A DNA stretch of 11,631 nt from Candidatus Segatella albertsiae (GTDB taxonomy: Bacteria; Bacteroidota; Bacteroidia; Bacteroidales; Bacteroidaceae): the NCBI GenBank assembly GCA_002451555.1, contig DKCU01000090.1, positions 1 to 11,631 on the forward strand. Direction: 5' to 3'. The translations under genes were made by a program, and so were the position numbers. Shown here in pieces: positions 1 through 7,384 of the stretch; positions within the stretch are counted from its first letter, which is position 1; each line of letters starts with the position of its first letter. Under the pieces are notes generated by a model. The model saw only the letters and a program-made list of their open reading frames with translations. It was not told the origin of the DNA and made no database searches.

Positions 1-29
1 ATATTCATTTATTAAAAAGAGAGAGATTT

Positions 30-3000
30 ATGGAAAAAAGACTCATGACAGTAGCCGCTGCCATCGCCGTAAGCACGAGCATGGCGTTTGCTCAAAGTCA
101 AATCTCTGGTAAGGTTACCTCTTCCGATGACGGACAGCCTGTTGTAGGCGCATCCATCAAGGTTGCTGGTACCAACACCGGTACTGTTACCGACATTGAC
201 GGTAACTTCTCGTTGAATGCTCCAGCTGACGCTAAGTTGGAGATTTCTTACATTGGTATGGTTAGTAAGACCATCAAGGCTGGCAGAAACATAAAGGTTG
301 TGTTGGATGCCGATAACACTGCCTTGGACGATGTCTTGGTCATCGCTTATGGTAAAACCAAGAAGTCTGCATTTACTGGTTCTGCTGCCGAAATTAAGAC
401 GGAGGATATCACTGCACACGTTACATCTTCTGCAACAAGCGCATTAGTAGGTAAGGTTGCTGGTATTCAGGCTACATCAACTTCTGGCGAACCAGGAAGC
501 GACCCTACAATTCGTATTCGTGGTATCGGTTCTGTCAGTGCAAGTTCTCAGCCTCTCTATATCGTGGATGGCGCTCCTTATGAAGCTGGCATTTCTAACA
601 TCAACCCTGCTGATATTGAGAGCATTTCTGTACAGAAGGATGCTTCTGCTAGTGCCATCTATGGTGCCCGTGGTGCCAATGGTGTTGTCATCATCACAAC
701 CAAGAAGGCTCGTGACGGTCAGGATGCTCGTGTTACATTTGATGCAAAGTGGGGTTCCAACTCACGCTTTGTTCCTCAGTATGATGTAATTAGCGACCCT
801 GCACAGTACTACGAGACACATTTCAAGGCAATGTACAATTCTCAGTACTATCATGGTGCTACCGCAGATGAAGCTTACGATTTCGCATGCAAGAACCTCT
901 ACAACAGCAAGAATGGTGGCTTGGGTTACCAGGTATATACTGTTCCTCAGGGTGAGCAGTTGATCGGTAGGGATTTCAAGATTAACCCTAATGCCACATT
1001 GGGTTACAGCGATGGTACATATTACTATACTCCAGACAACTGGTACGATGAGGTCTTCCATAGTTCTTTCCGTCAGGAGTATAATGCCAACGTAACTGGT
1101 TCTAATGGTAAGATGAATTATTTTGCCAGTGCAGGTTACTTGCAGGATGGTGGTATCGTAGATAACTCTCAGTTGAAGCGTTATACAGCTCGTACTACTG
1201 TGGATTACCAAGCTAAGAAATGGTTGAAGCTATCTACAGGTTTGAGTTTTACACATACAGACTCTCAGTCACCACAGTTTGATGTGCACACTTATGGTAG
1301 TTCTGGTAACTTGTTCTATATTACCAATAATGTTGCTCCTATCTATCCATTGTATGTTCGTAATGCTGATGGTAGCATCAAGACTGAAGGCGGTCGTGTC
1401 ATCTATGATGCCAACCAAACAAATTTCCAGCGTCCTGCCCTTACTGGCAATGCTGTTCGTGACAATGAATATAATACAAGCCATGTATATCGCGACCTTT
1501 TCCAAGGTCAGTGGGACGTACAGATTACTCCTATTGAGGGTTTGATTTTGGATGCGAACTTGAACGCATTCTCAAGCAATACTCGTTCTAACGATTTGGC
1601 AAGTGCTTTTGCCAATGGTCAGGCTGACGATGGTATTGCTTCTGTTGGTGCCAACAGATACTTCACTGTAAACCAACGTTACACTGCCACATATGACAAA
1701 ATTCTTGGTGAGCATCACTTCAACATTTTGGCTGGTTATGAGCAGTATAAGTTTAAGTACCAGTATCTCTACGGTACCAACACTCGACTTTACGATCCAT
1801 TCATCGGTGAGTTGGATAATGCTTTCGGTACAAGCAAGAAGAACAACCGTTCTTTCACCAACAACTATATGACAGAAGGTTTCTTTGGTCGTGTGATGTA
1901 TGACTATGCTGACAAGTATTTCGTTAATGCTTCACTTCGTCGTGATGCCTCTTCTGCGTTTGCTCCAGGTCATCGTTGGGGTACTTTCGGCAGTATCGGT
2001 TTGGCTTGGCAGATGAACAAGGAAGACTTCTTGAAAGATGTCAAGTGGATCGACCTCTTGAAAGTGAAGGTTAGCTATGGTTCTGTGGGTAACGACCAGT
2101 TGGATCAGGCTACATATGCTAACGAAGTAGGTGAATACTATTATTATTGGGCAGACCGTTATACTCCTGCATATAATGAGGAAACAGGTCAGTTCTCTGT
2201 TACTATGACTCAGAAGGGTAATGAGAACTTGACATGGGAAACCCACAATGATTGGAACCTCGGTGTAGATTTCGGTTTCTTCAAGAATCGTTTGACAGGT
2301 ACCATTGAGTATTACAACCAGAAGACTGTTGACTTACTTTGGGCCAAGTCATTGCCTTTGTCATCGGGTTTGTCAGTATCTTCTTACTATGCCAACATTG
2401 GCGAGATGGTAAATCGTGGTGTTGAAATATCTTTGGAAGGAACTCCTGTTCGTACAAAAAATCTTGAGTGGAGCATTAATTGGAATGGTACGCTCAACCA
2501 CAATGAAATCACCAAGCTCGACCCATCTCTTGGCGAGAATGGTCTCCAGAGCAATGGCCGTATCTTGAAGGTAGGCGGCTCTGTATATGAGGCATTTATG
2601 GTACAATATGCAGGTGTTGACCACGAGACAGGTCAGGCACAGTGGTATCAAGATGTATATTACAATGCCAATGGCGAGAAGGTTGCTTCTGCTAAGGCTG
2701 AGGATTATGCATATACCAAGAAGGAACTTACAACAGACATCACAAAGGCCACAAAGTATGATTGTGGAACAACACTCCCTACCATATTTGGTGGTTTCGG
2801 CACAACGCTCGCAGCTTATGGCTTCGACTTGAGTGCTCAGTTCTCCTATCAGTTGGGTGGTAAGATCTATGATGGTCGTTATCAGGCTTTGATGCATAAT
2901 GGTACAAGCAAGGGTAGTGCTATGCACAAGGATTTGCTCAATGCATGGAGTGAGACCAACAAGGGTTCTAACATCCCTCGTTTGAGCCAAGCAGCAGCAG

Positions 3001-3299
3001 ATGATCCTGGTATCGGTTCGCAGACAACTCAGGATCGTTTCCTGACAAGTTCCAATTACTTGTGCTTGAACAACTTGACATTGGGCTACACCTTCCCTAA
3101 GGCATTGATTCGTCCGCTTCAGTTGACCAATCTCCGTGTTTACGTAGCAGGTGAGAATATCTTCATGCTAACCAAGCGCAAGGGACTAGACCCACGTTTC
3201 AACTATGGTATCGGTTCTATGACATCAGGTTCTGGTCTTGCGGCTGGTGGTTATGCAGCATTGCGTTCTATCACCGCTGGTATCAGCCTCACATTCTAA
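30..3299 (+). CDS. SusC/RagA-family TonB-dependent outer-membrane transporter
   Basis: This 1089-residue protein is a SusC-like TonB-dependent transporter that would import a ligand, usually a glycan fragment, across the outer membrane with its SusD partner. A signal peptide covers about residues 1-21 (ends AFA-Q). A carboxypeptidase-like regulatory domain follows (about 23-95, with DGQPVVGASIKV and DIDGNFSL), then a TonB-box-like stretch DDVLVIAYG near 100-108. The plug domain (about 113-225) carries the family hallmarks LYIVDGAPY and KDASASAIYGARGANGV. The rest is a beta-barrel ending in a C-terminal Phe (ISLTF), as outer-membrane proteins do. Length is normal and I see no frameshift. The start gives a canonical signal peptide (MEKRLMT) and has purine-rich GAGAGAGA just upstream; the promoter lies outside the window. 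The susD-like gene follows after 20 nt. Substrate cannot be read from the sequence, and no SusR, HTCS or anti-sigma regulator is in view. Confidence 0.96.
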   Translation: MEKRLMTVAAAIAVSTSMAFAQSQISGKVTSSDDGQPVVGASIKVAGTNTGTVTDIDGNFSLNAPADAKLEISYIGMVSKTIKAGRNIKVVLDADNTALDDVLVIAYGKTKKSAFTGSAAEIKTEDITAHVTSSATSALVGKVAGIQATSTSGEPGSDPTIRIRGIGSVSASSQPLYIVDGAPYEAGISNINPADIESISVQKDASASAIYGARGANGVVIITTKKARDGQDARVTFDAKWGSNSRFVPQYDVISDPAQYYETHFKAMYNSQYYHGATADEAYDFACKNLYNSKNGGLGYQVYTVPQGEQLIGRDFKINPNATLGYSDGTYYYTPDNWYDEVFHSSFRQEYNANVTGSNGKMNYFASAGYLQDGGIVDNSQLKRYTARTTVDYQAKKWLKLSTGLSFTHTDSQSPQFDVHTYGSSGNLFYITNNVAPIYPLYVRNADGSIKTEGGRVIYDANQTNFQRPALTGNAVRDNEYNTSHVYRDLFQGQWDVQITPIEGLILDANLNAFSSNTRSNDLASAFANGQADDGIASVGANRYFTVNQRYTATYDKILGEHHFNILAGYEQYKFKYQYLYGTNTRLYDPFIGELDNAFGTSKKNNRSFTNNYMTEGFFGRVMYDYADKYFVNASLRRDASSAFAPGHRWGTFGSIGLAWQMNKEDFLKDVKWIDLLKVKVSYGSVGNDQLDQATYANEVGEYYYYWADRYTPAYNEETGQFSVTMTQKGNENLTWETHNDWNLGVDFGFFKNRLTGTIEYYNQKTVDLLWAKSLPLSSGLSVSSYYANIGEMVNRGVEISLEGTPVRTKNLEWSINWNGTLNHNEITKLDPSLGENGLQSNGRILKVGGSVYEAFMVQYAGVDHETGQAQWYQDVYYNANGEKVASAKAEDYAYTKKELTTDITKATKYDCGTTLPTIFGGFGTTLAAYGFDLSAQFSYQLGGKIYDGRYQALMHNGTSKGSAMHKDLLNAWSETNKGSNIPRLSQAAADDPGIGSQTTQDRFLTSSNYLCLNNLTLGYTFPKALIRPLQLTNLRVYVAGENIFMLTKRKGLDPRFNYGIGSMTSGSGLAAGGYAALRSITAGISLTF

Positions 3300-3319
3300 T
3301 CACTAAATAAGGAATAAAT

Positions 3320-4960
3320 ATGAAACTAAATAAAATTTCAGTTTTATTGCTTGGTGCAATGGTAGTTGCATCATGCTCAGACATAGACAACCAGGATCCA
3401 GAATCAGGTAAGATTACTGGTGGACAGGTGCAAGAGACTACAGATGCCTTGTCTAGCCGCTTGGATGCTACATTGAATGGTATGTACACAATGGCAGGTT
3501 CGCCTTTGGCGGTATTTGGAACAGCTCAAGGTCGTGCTGACGACTTCGGCTTTATCTCCGCAGCCTTGTCACAGGATTTGGAAGGTGCAGATATGTTCTC
3601 GGCGAACAATGATTTCAACTGGTTCTCTTCTGCTTGCGAGTACTCAACCCGTAATCCAGACTATGCCAATCCTTATGCTCGCTATACATTGCCATATCGT
3701 CAGATAGGCGTAGCAGAGCAAGTTATCAATTCAATTGACTTGGAAAAGGCTGATGCCAAGGGCAAAGCACAGGCAGGCCAAGCTTACGCTACTCGTGCAT
3801 ACGATTACATGGCACTTGCTCCATATTTCCAGTTTGGTTATGCAACTGCAAAGAACCAACCTTGTGTTCCTATCATTGGAAAGAACGAGGCTACCAATAA
3901 CCCACGTGCTACTGTGGCTGAGGTATATGATGTTATTATCAATGATTTGACTAAAGCCATTGAACTTTTGGACGGTTATCAGCGTATTGATAAGACACAG
4001 ATAAATCAGAATGTTGCATACGGTCTTCGTGCACGTGCTTATCTTGCTATGGGCGAATATGCTAAGGCTGCGGAAGATGCAGACAAGGCAATGCAAGGTT
4101 ATAAACCAGCATCTATAGCAGATGTTAGTGAGCCTGCTTTTGATGACATCAGCGCAAGCAACTGGATTTGGGGCTTTGGTATGACCAATGCTATGGTTAC
4201 GGGCGAAGAAAACCAAGGCTACGCTAACCCATCTTCTTGGATTGGTTCTTTCTCTGGTGATGGTTATGCTCCAGCAACAAGCAATGTCCCTTGCATCAAC
4301 GTGTTGCTCTACAACAAGATCCCTTCTACAGATGTACGCAAGGGATGGTGGCTGAATGCAGAGAAGCACTCACCAAACTGGGCAAACTTGACTTGGGGCG
4401 ATGCAAAGGGCGATGCTATAGCAGACCTGACTACTGATGATGGTGGAAAAGTTCCTTTTGATGCCTATACAAGCATCAAGTTCGGTCAGAAATCTGGTGT
4501 TGGAAGCACGATGAACAATAATGATTTCCCATTGATGCGTGTTGAGGAAATGATTCTCATCAAGGCTGAAGGTCTTGCCAAGAGTGGACATGAGGCTGAC
4601 GCAAAGACAATCTTGGAGAATTTCGTCAAGACTTACCGCGACCCATCCTACAGCGTTACTGCTGGTGGTCGCACTTTGGCTGACGAGATCTGGTTCCAGC
4701 GTCGTGTTGAACTTTGGGGCGAAGGATTCTTCGTGTCAGATGCTAAGCGTCTAGGCAAGCCTATCGTTCGTTTCCATGCTGGTCAGGAATCTAACTATCC
4801 AGCTGCATTCAAGTTCAATATGGCTGCTAATGATGGTTGGTTGAATATGCGCTTCCCTACACGTGAGAAGAACAATAATGCTGGAATCATTGACAATCAA
4901 GATGGTTCTCAACCAACACCTAACCAGAATGGTGAACTTCGTGATGGTGTAACCGATTAA
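3320..4960 (+). CDS. SusD/RagB-family surface lipoprotein
   Basis: This 546-residue SusD-like protein would sit on the cell surface as the substrate-binding lid of the upstream SusC-like transporter. It has a lipoprotein signal with lipobox VAS-Cys19, followed by an acidic stretch (SDIDNQDPE) of the kind that serves as a surface-export signal in Bacteroidetes lipoproteins. TPR-like helices are visible around residues 145-260 (AYATRAYDYMALAPYFQFGY; AYGLRARAYLAMGEYAKAAEDADKAMQ). The typical SusD segment NQPCVPIIG occurs near residue 180. Near the end, the RRVELWGEGF motif is a strong family signature. The start lies 20 nt after the susC-like stop, and a hairpin terminator follows the stop, so the two genes form an operon. 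Ligand specificity is unknown. Assignment to the family is secure; the metabolic role is inferred. Confidence 0.95.
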   Translation: MKLNKISVLLLGAMVVASCSDIDNQDPESGKITGGQVQETTDALSSRLDATLNGMYTMAGSPLAVFGTAQGRADDFGFISAALSQDLEGADMFSANNDFNWFSSACEYSTRNPDYANPYARYTLPYRQIGVAEQVINSIDLEKADAKGKAQAGQAYATRAYDYMALAPYFQFGYATAKNQPCVPIIGKNEATNNPRATVAEVYDVIINDLTKAIELLDGYQRIDKTQINQNVAYGLRARAYLAMGEYAKAAEDADKAMQGYKPASIADVSEPAFDDISASNWIWGFGMTNAMVTGEENQGYANPSSWIGSFSGDGYAPATSNVPCINVLLYNKIPSTDVRKGWWLNAEKHSPNWANLTWGDAKGDAIADLTTDDGGKVPFDAYTSIKFGQKSGVGSTMNNNDFPLMRVEEMILIKAEGLAKSGHEADAKTILENFVKTYRDPSYSVTAGGRTLADEIWFQRRVELWGEGFFVSDAKRLGKPIVRFHAGQESNYPAAFKFNMAANDGWLNMRFPTREKNNNAGIIDNQDGSQPTPNQNGELRDGVTD

Positions 4961-4978
4961 GCTTATAAATATAAATAA

Positions 4979-5025
4979 GGTGTATCTTCTAGGTTCGTTA
5001 AGAACTGTGGGGGATACACCTTTTT
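4979..5025 (+). terminator. Intrinsic terminator after the susCD-like operon
   Basis: GGTGTATC (4979-4986) pairs with GATACACC (5013-5020) in a perfect 8-bp stem followed by TTTTT (5021-5025). Inside the large loop a second small hairpin can form (GTTC at 4993-4996 with GAAC at 5002-5005). It lies 18 nt after the SusD stop. The next gene's candidate ATGs (5028, 5040) begin only 2-14 nt after the T run, so it could also act as an attenuator or a translational block for that gene. Confidence 0.7.
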
Positions 5026-5039
5026 CTATGGATATACCT

Positions 5040-5894
5040 ATGAATGATTTTGTTTCCAAACTTACACTTTACGACATATTGGCAATGGTCATACCTGGTG
5101 GTGCAATTGTACTATTAGTGATAATGTGGATGCCAAGAAGTTACGACTTTCCAATTATAAAAACTCCCGAGGCTATTGTCTGGACTATTGATTTGGTTCT
5201 CGCTTATACAGTAGGACTAATCAATGTGTGGTTTACTGGTCACATTTGGACATACTGGCGAAACTCAACTGATGAAATTTATAAAAGCCTAAAGAAACTA
5301 GTGACGGAAATCCGAAACTTCGTTTACCTACGTGAAGCACATCACTATGGAAAAATGAGTTATAAGGCTGAATGCCCATTGAAATCTTGGATTATTGGAA
5401 TTATGATAGTTACGAGTTGCATAATGGTACTTTATAACACACCTTATTTGTTCTACTGGTGCATAGCATTAATAATGGCGATGTTTGTTTTGTTGAATAT
5501 CACAAATGTAAAAAATGTTCAGAACAAAAAGTTCTTGGACAAATATTATGAGGCTTATTACTTTGTTCAAAAGAGTACTTATTGTAAAAATATAGCTACT
5601 ATTGAAGCGCAAGTCGCTTTTATGCAAAGCTTAACAATTCCATTGTTCCTCTTTTTAGGTACTTCAAATGAGAAGATTGCCAATTATTTGAAAGGTATTG
5701 AGGCTCAGAATTTAAAGATAGCCATTTTGTTACTTTTCATAGCATTGGTAGTGTATATTCCCTGTAGAATCAAGAAAATCTACTATTTGGTTTGGAGCGA
5801 CTACGAATATCTGAAGAGATTGGAGAACCAAACAAGACATAAAGAAAGCCACAATCAAATATTTTCAGTAAGTTCCTTGCACCTTCCAAAATAA
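5040..5894 (+). CDS. Multi-pass inner-membrane protein of unknown function
   Basis: I do not recognise a named family for this protein. From the ATG at 5040 it has 284 residues. Hydrophobic segments suggest about five or six membrane passes: roughly 10-31 (YDILAMVIPGGAIVLLVIMW), 44-66, 115-133, 136-155, a weaker one at 195-207, and 224-242. Between the second and third lies a polar, basic region (about 70-112), and the C-terminal tail (243-284) is charged and probably cytoplasmic. The N-terminal SKLTLYDILAMVIPGG reads like a conserved start. ATG 5028 (288 residues) is an alternative. The GTG at 4980 is unlikely because it would place the terminator stem inside the coding region. Neither ATG has a Shine-Dalgarno. 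Base composition is more AT-rich than the susCD-like genes, which fits acquired DNA. Its 3' end overlaps the -33 element of the next promoter. Confidence 0.75.
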   Translation: MNDFVSKLTLYDILAMVIPGGAIVLLVIMWMPRSYDFPIIKTPEAIVWTIDLVLAYTVGLINVWFTGHIWTYWRNSTDEIYKSLKKLVTEIRNFVYLREAHHYGKMSYKAECPLKSWIIGIMIVTSCIMVLYNTPYLFYWCIALIMAMFVLLNITNVKNVQNKKFLDKYYEAYYFVQKSTYCKNIATIEAQVAFMQSLTIPLFLFLGTSNEKIANYLKGIEAQNLKIAILLLFIALVVYIPCRIKKIYYLVWSDYEYLKRLENQTRHKESHNQIFSVSSLHLPK

Positions 5895-5907
5895 AATCGT
5901 ACTTTTG
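5877..5907 (+). promoter_or_regulatory. Bacteroidetes-type promoter for the small-protein/ART-like operon
   Basis: TTGC (5877-5880), a 19-bp spacer and TACTTTTG (5900-5907) match the Bacteroidetes sigma-ABfr consensus TTTG/TTG followed by TAnnTTTG. Transcription would start near 5914, leaving a leader of about 35 nt before the ATG at 5949. The -33 element lies within the last codons of the preceding membrane-protein gene. The element is 39/47 identical to the promoter segment at 7288-7334. Confidence 0.75.
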
Positions 5908-5934
5908 CAGCAGATTTATAAACCCTTTTAAAAC

Positions 5935-5941
5935 AAGGAGG
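5935..5941 (+). promoter_or_regulatory. Strong Shine-Dalgarno site
   Basis: AAGGAGG lies 7 nt before the ATG at 5949, a near-perfect complement to the 16S anti-Shine-Dalgarno. Bacteroidetes genes rarely use such sites, and none of the other genes in this window has one. It fixes the start of the 47-residue protein and suggests strong translation of that first gene. Confidence 0.7.
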
Positions 5942-5948
5942 CGAAAAT

Positions 5949-6092
5949 ATGGATTTATTCGATAGCAAAAGACAAGAAAGAATGCAAGCTGTAATTAAAG
6001 AGATCACTGCTAGCAAAGAGAATGCTAAAAAATTCCTAATCGAAGCAGGGATTATGTTGCAAAATGGAGAGTTAGCCCCTCATCTCAGATAG
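5949..6092 (+). CDS. Small charged protein, candidate antitoxin or partner of the ART-like protein
   Basis: A 47-residue reading frame, MDLFDSKRQERMQAVIKEIT at its start and ending in ELAPHLR. It is rich in Lys/Glu and is likely helical (about residues 6-30: KRQERMQAVIKEITASKENAKKF). The C-terminal part FLIEAGIMLQNGELAPHLR looks like a short conserved motif of the form FLxxAGIxxxxGxLxxxxR, which I recall in small proteins preceding toxin-like genes; that recollection is not a database result. A strong promoter and an AAGGAGG site precede it, and its TAG lies 4 nt before the next ATG, so the two genes are almost certainly co-translated. No signal peptide or membrane segment is present. Function is inferred from context only: an antitoxin, a chaperone-like partner or a regulator. 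Confidence 0.75.
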   Translation: MDLFDSKRQERMQAVIKEITASKENAKKFLIEAGIMLQNGELAPHLR

Positions 6093-6096
6093 CCTT

Positions 6097-6717
6097 ATGG
6101 AAGAGTCTTTATATTCCAGACGGTCAAATTTAGTCATAGGATTTCATGGCTGTGACAAGTCCGTAGTAGATAAAGTCATTTTGGGTAAGACCGATTTGAT
6201 TGCCAGTACAAATGATTATGACTGGTTGGGCAGTGGTATCTATTTTTGGGAGAATAACGAAGAACGAGCATGGCAATGGGCAAGGGATTTAGCTAAAAGA
6301 AAAAAATCACAAGTACAAGAACCTGCTGTAATTGGTGCTTTGATAGACTTAGGCTACTGCTTTGATTTAACAGATAGTTTCTACTTACAGGAACTAAAAA
6401 CTTCATATAAAGTTTTAGAAGAGCTTTATACCGATACTAATTTGCCACTTCCACAAAATAGCACTATTGGAAAATCTCCAGACAAGTTAATAAGAAAACT
6501 AGATTGTGCAGTTGTACAGACTGCATTGAAGATTAATGCAAAGGCGAATGCTCACCCATACGATTCTGTCAAAGGTGTGTTTTGGGAGGGACAGGAACTT
6601 TATCCTAACGCAGGATTCCGAGAAAAGAATCACATACAGATTTGCGTTTGCAATCCAAACTGCATCAAAGGGTATTTTCTGCCAAGAGGAATCAATGCCG
6701 ATTTCCCCAATCCATAA
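6097..6717 (+). CDS. ADP-ribosyltransferase-like (DUF3990-type) protein, candidate toxin or effector
   Basis: This 206-residue cytoplasmic protein shows the motif order of ART-fold enzymes of the DUF3990 kind. These are a beta strand ending in His-Gly (FHG, H17), then WLGSGIYFWENN (about 43-54, Tyr49), and ERAWQWA (56-62), which parallels the 'QA..WA' helix of DUF3990. Further strands follow (AVIGALIDLGYCFDL, about 77-91), and a conserved-looking C-terminal block runs GVFWEGQELYPNAGF to REKNHIQICVCNP (about 160-187), with E164, E167 or E176 as possible catalytic glutamates. Such enzymes transfer ADP-ribose from NAD to a protein, nucleic acid or small molecule; the target here is unknown. The start follows the small gene by 4 nt with no Shine-Dalgarno of its own, implying translational coupling. 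A strong terminator follows the stop. Fold assignment comes from motif resemblance, so catalytic activity is not proven. Confidence 0.7.
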   Translation: MEESLYSRRSNLVIGFHGCDKSVVDKVILGKTDLIASTNDYDWLGSGIYFWENNEERAWQWARDLAKRKKSQVQEPAVIGALIDLGYCFDLTDSFYLQELKTSYKVLEELYTDTNLPLPQNSTIGKSPDKLIRKLDCAVVQTALKINAKANAHPYDSVKGVFWEGQELYPNAGFREKNHIQICVCNPNCIKGYFLPRGINADFPNP

Positions 6718-6722
6718 TATAA

Positions 6723-6775
6723 AAAGATGCATCCTCTGTCGTTCCAACATCGAGCGACCAAGGATGCATCTTTCT
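6723..6775. terminator. Long bidirectional hairpin terminator
   Basis: AAAGATGCATCCT (6723-6735) pairs perfectly with AGGATGCATCTTT (6761-6773), giving 13 bp. After a 2x2 internal loop the stem continues with GTCGTTC (6738-6744) and GAGCGAC (6752-6758), with one G-U pair. T-rich tails follow in both directions: TCTTTCTT on the plus strand and TTTTTATATT on the minus strand. It ends the ART-like gene on the plus strand and lies just past the stop of the DUF234 remnant on the minus strand. Confidence 0.85.
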
Positions 6776-6787
6776 TCATCATTGTCA

Positions 6788-7216
6788 TCACATATCTTCC
6801 ATAGACAAACAAGATAGTCGAATCTTATATTTCTTCAGCTCAGGACACGTGGCAAGCATGTTTTCTACCTTTGCAGAAAGCAAACGCTCATCATATCGAC
6901 TCTTGTCTTTCTTTACCTCAAAGATGTCGGCAATACCATCTATCTCATTAATCGCCACAATGTCGATCTCGTTTTCACCCTTCCTATCCCAATACTGACC
7001 TATCAGAGTGTATTCTTGGCTTTCTCTTAATTTCTGGCGGAAATAACGCTCTAACATAAAGCCTTCTACTGTAGATATGTCTCGTCTAATGATGCGTTGA
7101 AGTTGTGTCAAGGCACCACTCTCTATGAAATTCTGATACTTATAGAAAAAACGAAACCAGAAAATAAGAAAAAAGTTTCTGATAGTGAGGAAAGCAAACT
7201 TTTTATTTATCTTTTT
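6788..7216 (-). pseudogene. C-terminal remnant of a DUF234-type AAA ATPase
   Basis: The minus-strand frame is open from about 7216 to the TGA at 6788-6790. It reads like the C-terminal third of the ATP-binding proteins with DUF234 that are common in Bacteroidetes. FLTIRNFFLIFWFRFFYK (upstream of position 7111) matches the conserved region linking the ATPase to DUF234. LERYFRQKL, GQYWDRKGENEIDIVAIN and IFEVKKDK follow, a PD-(D/E)xK-nuclease-like core, and the protein ends CLSMEDM. The P-loop ATPase half is absent, and a stop codon at 7217-7219 closes the frame with no ATG or GTG upstream of the conserved part. A TTG at 7109-7111 is the only nominal start and would cut into the conserved region. 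I therefore call it a truncated gene. Whether the N-terminal half was deleted or never present here cannot be told from the window. Confidence 0.8.
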
Positions 7217-7290
7217 TTAGCTTTTACGCGCCATTGGATGCACCTTTTCCTTCTCATTCACCTCATCCTCAAAGATTTCCCCAAAAATCC

Positions 7291-7321
7291 TTGCTCCTTT
7301 CGAAAGAAAAGCGTAACTTTG
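7291..7321 (+). promoter_or_regulatory. Bacteroidetes-type promoter for the SGNH esterase gene
   Basis: TTGC (7291-7294), a 19-bp spacer and TAACTTTG (7314-7321) match the TTTG / TAnnTTTG consensus. The leader to the ATG at 7385 would be about 57 nt. The presence of this promoter rules out coding starts upstream of it in the same frame (for example 7097). Confidence 0.75.
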
Positions 7322-7384
7322 CAGCAGATATATATTTTATTGGTCGGTGCAATTTGTGGCATCGACTCTTTTTATTACAGAAAG

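Noticed and set aside
2373..2990. 205-codon antisense frame inside the susC-like gene
   Set aside because: It is a shadow of the strongly supported plus-strand gene. It has no domain, no promoter and an odd Ile/Cys/Thr-rich composition.
4980..5027. GTG start at 4980 for the membrane protein
   Set aside because: It would make the whole terminator stem-loop coding. The conserved-looking N-terminus begins at 5040.
6866..6876. Promoter-like TACCTTTGCAG on the plus strand
   Set aside because: It lies inside the conserved coding frame of the DUF234 remnant, has no matching -33 element, and no plus-strand gene follows it until the esterase, which has its own promoter.
6700..7284. Direct repeat GATTTCCCCAA at 6700-6710 and 7274-7284 as an insertion-site duplication
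   Set aside because: Chance matches of 11 bp are expected in an 11-kb window, and the copies do not bracket a recognisable element.
7097..7384. N-terminal extension of the esterase frame to 7097
   Set aside because: The extension overlaps the antisense DUF234 remnant and the promoter at 7291-7321, encodes low-complexity residues, and would bury the signal peptide that begins at 7385.
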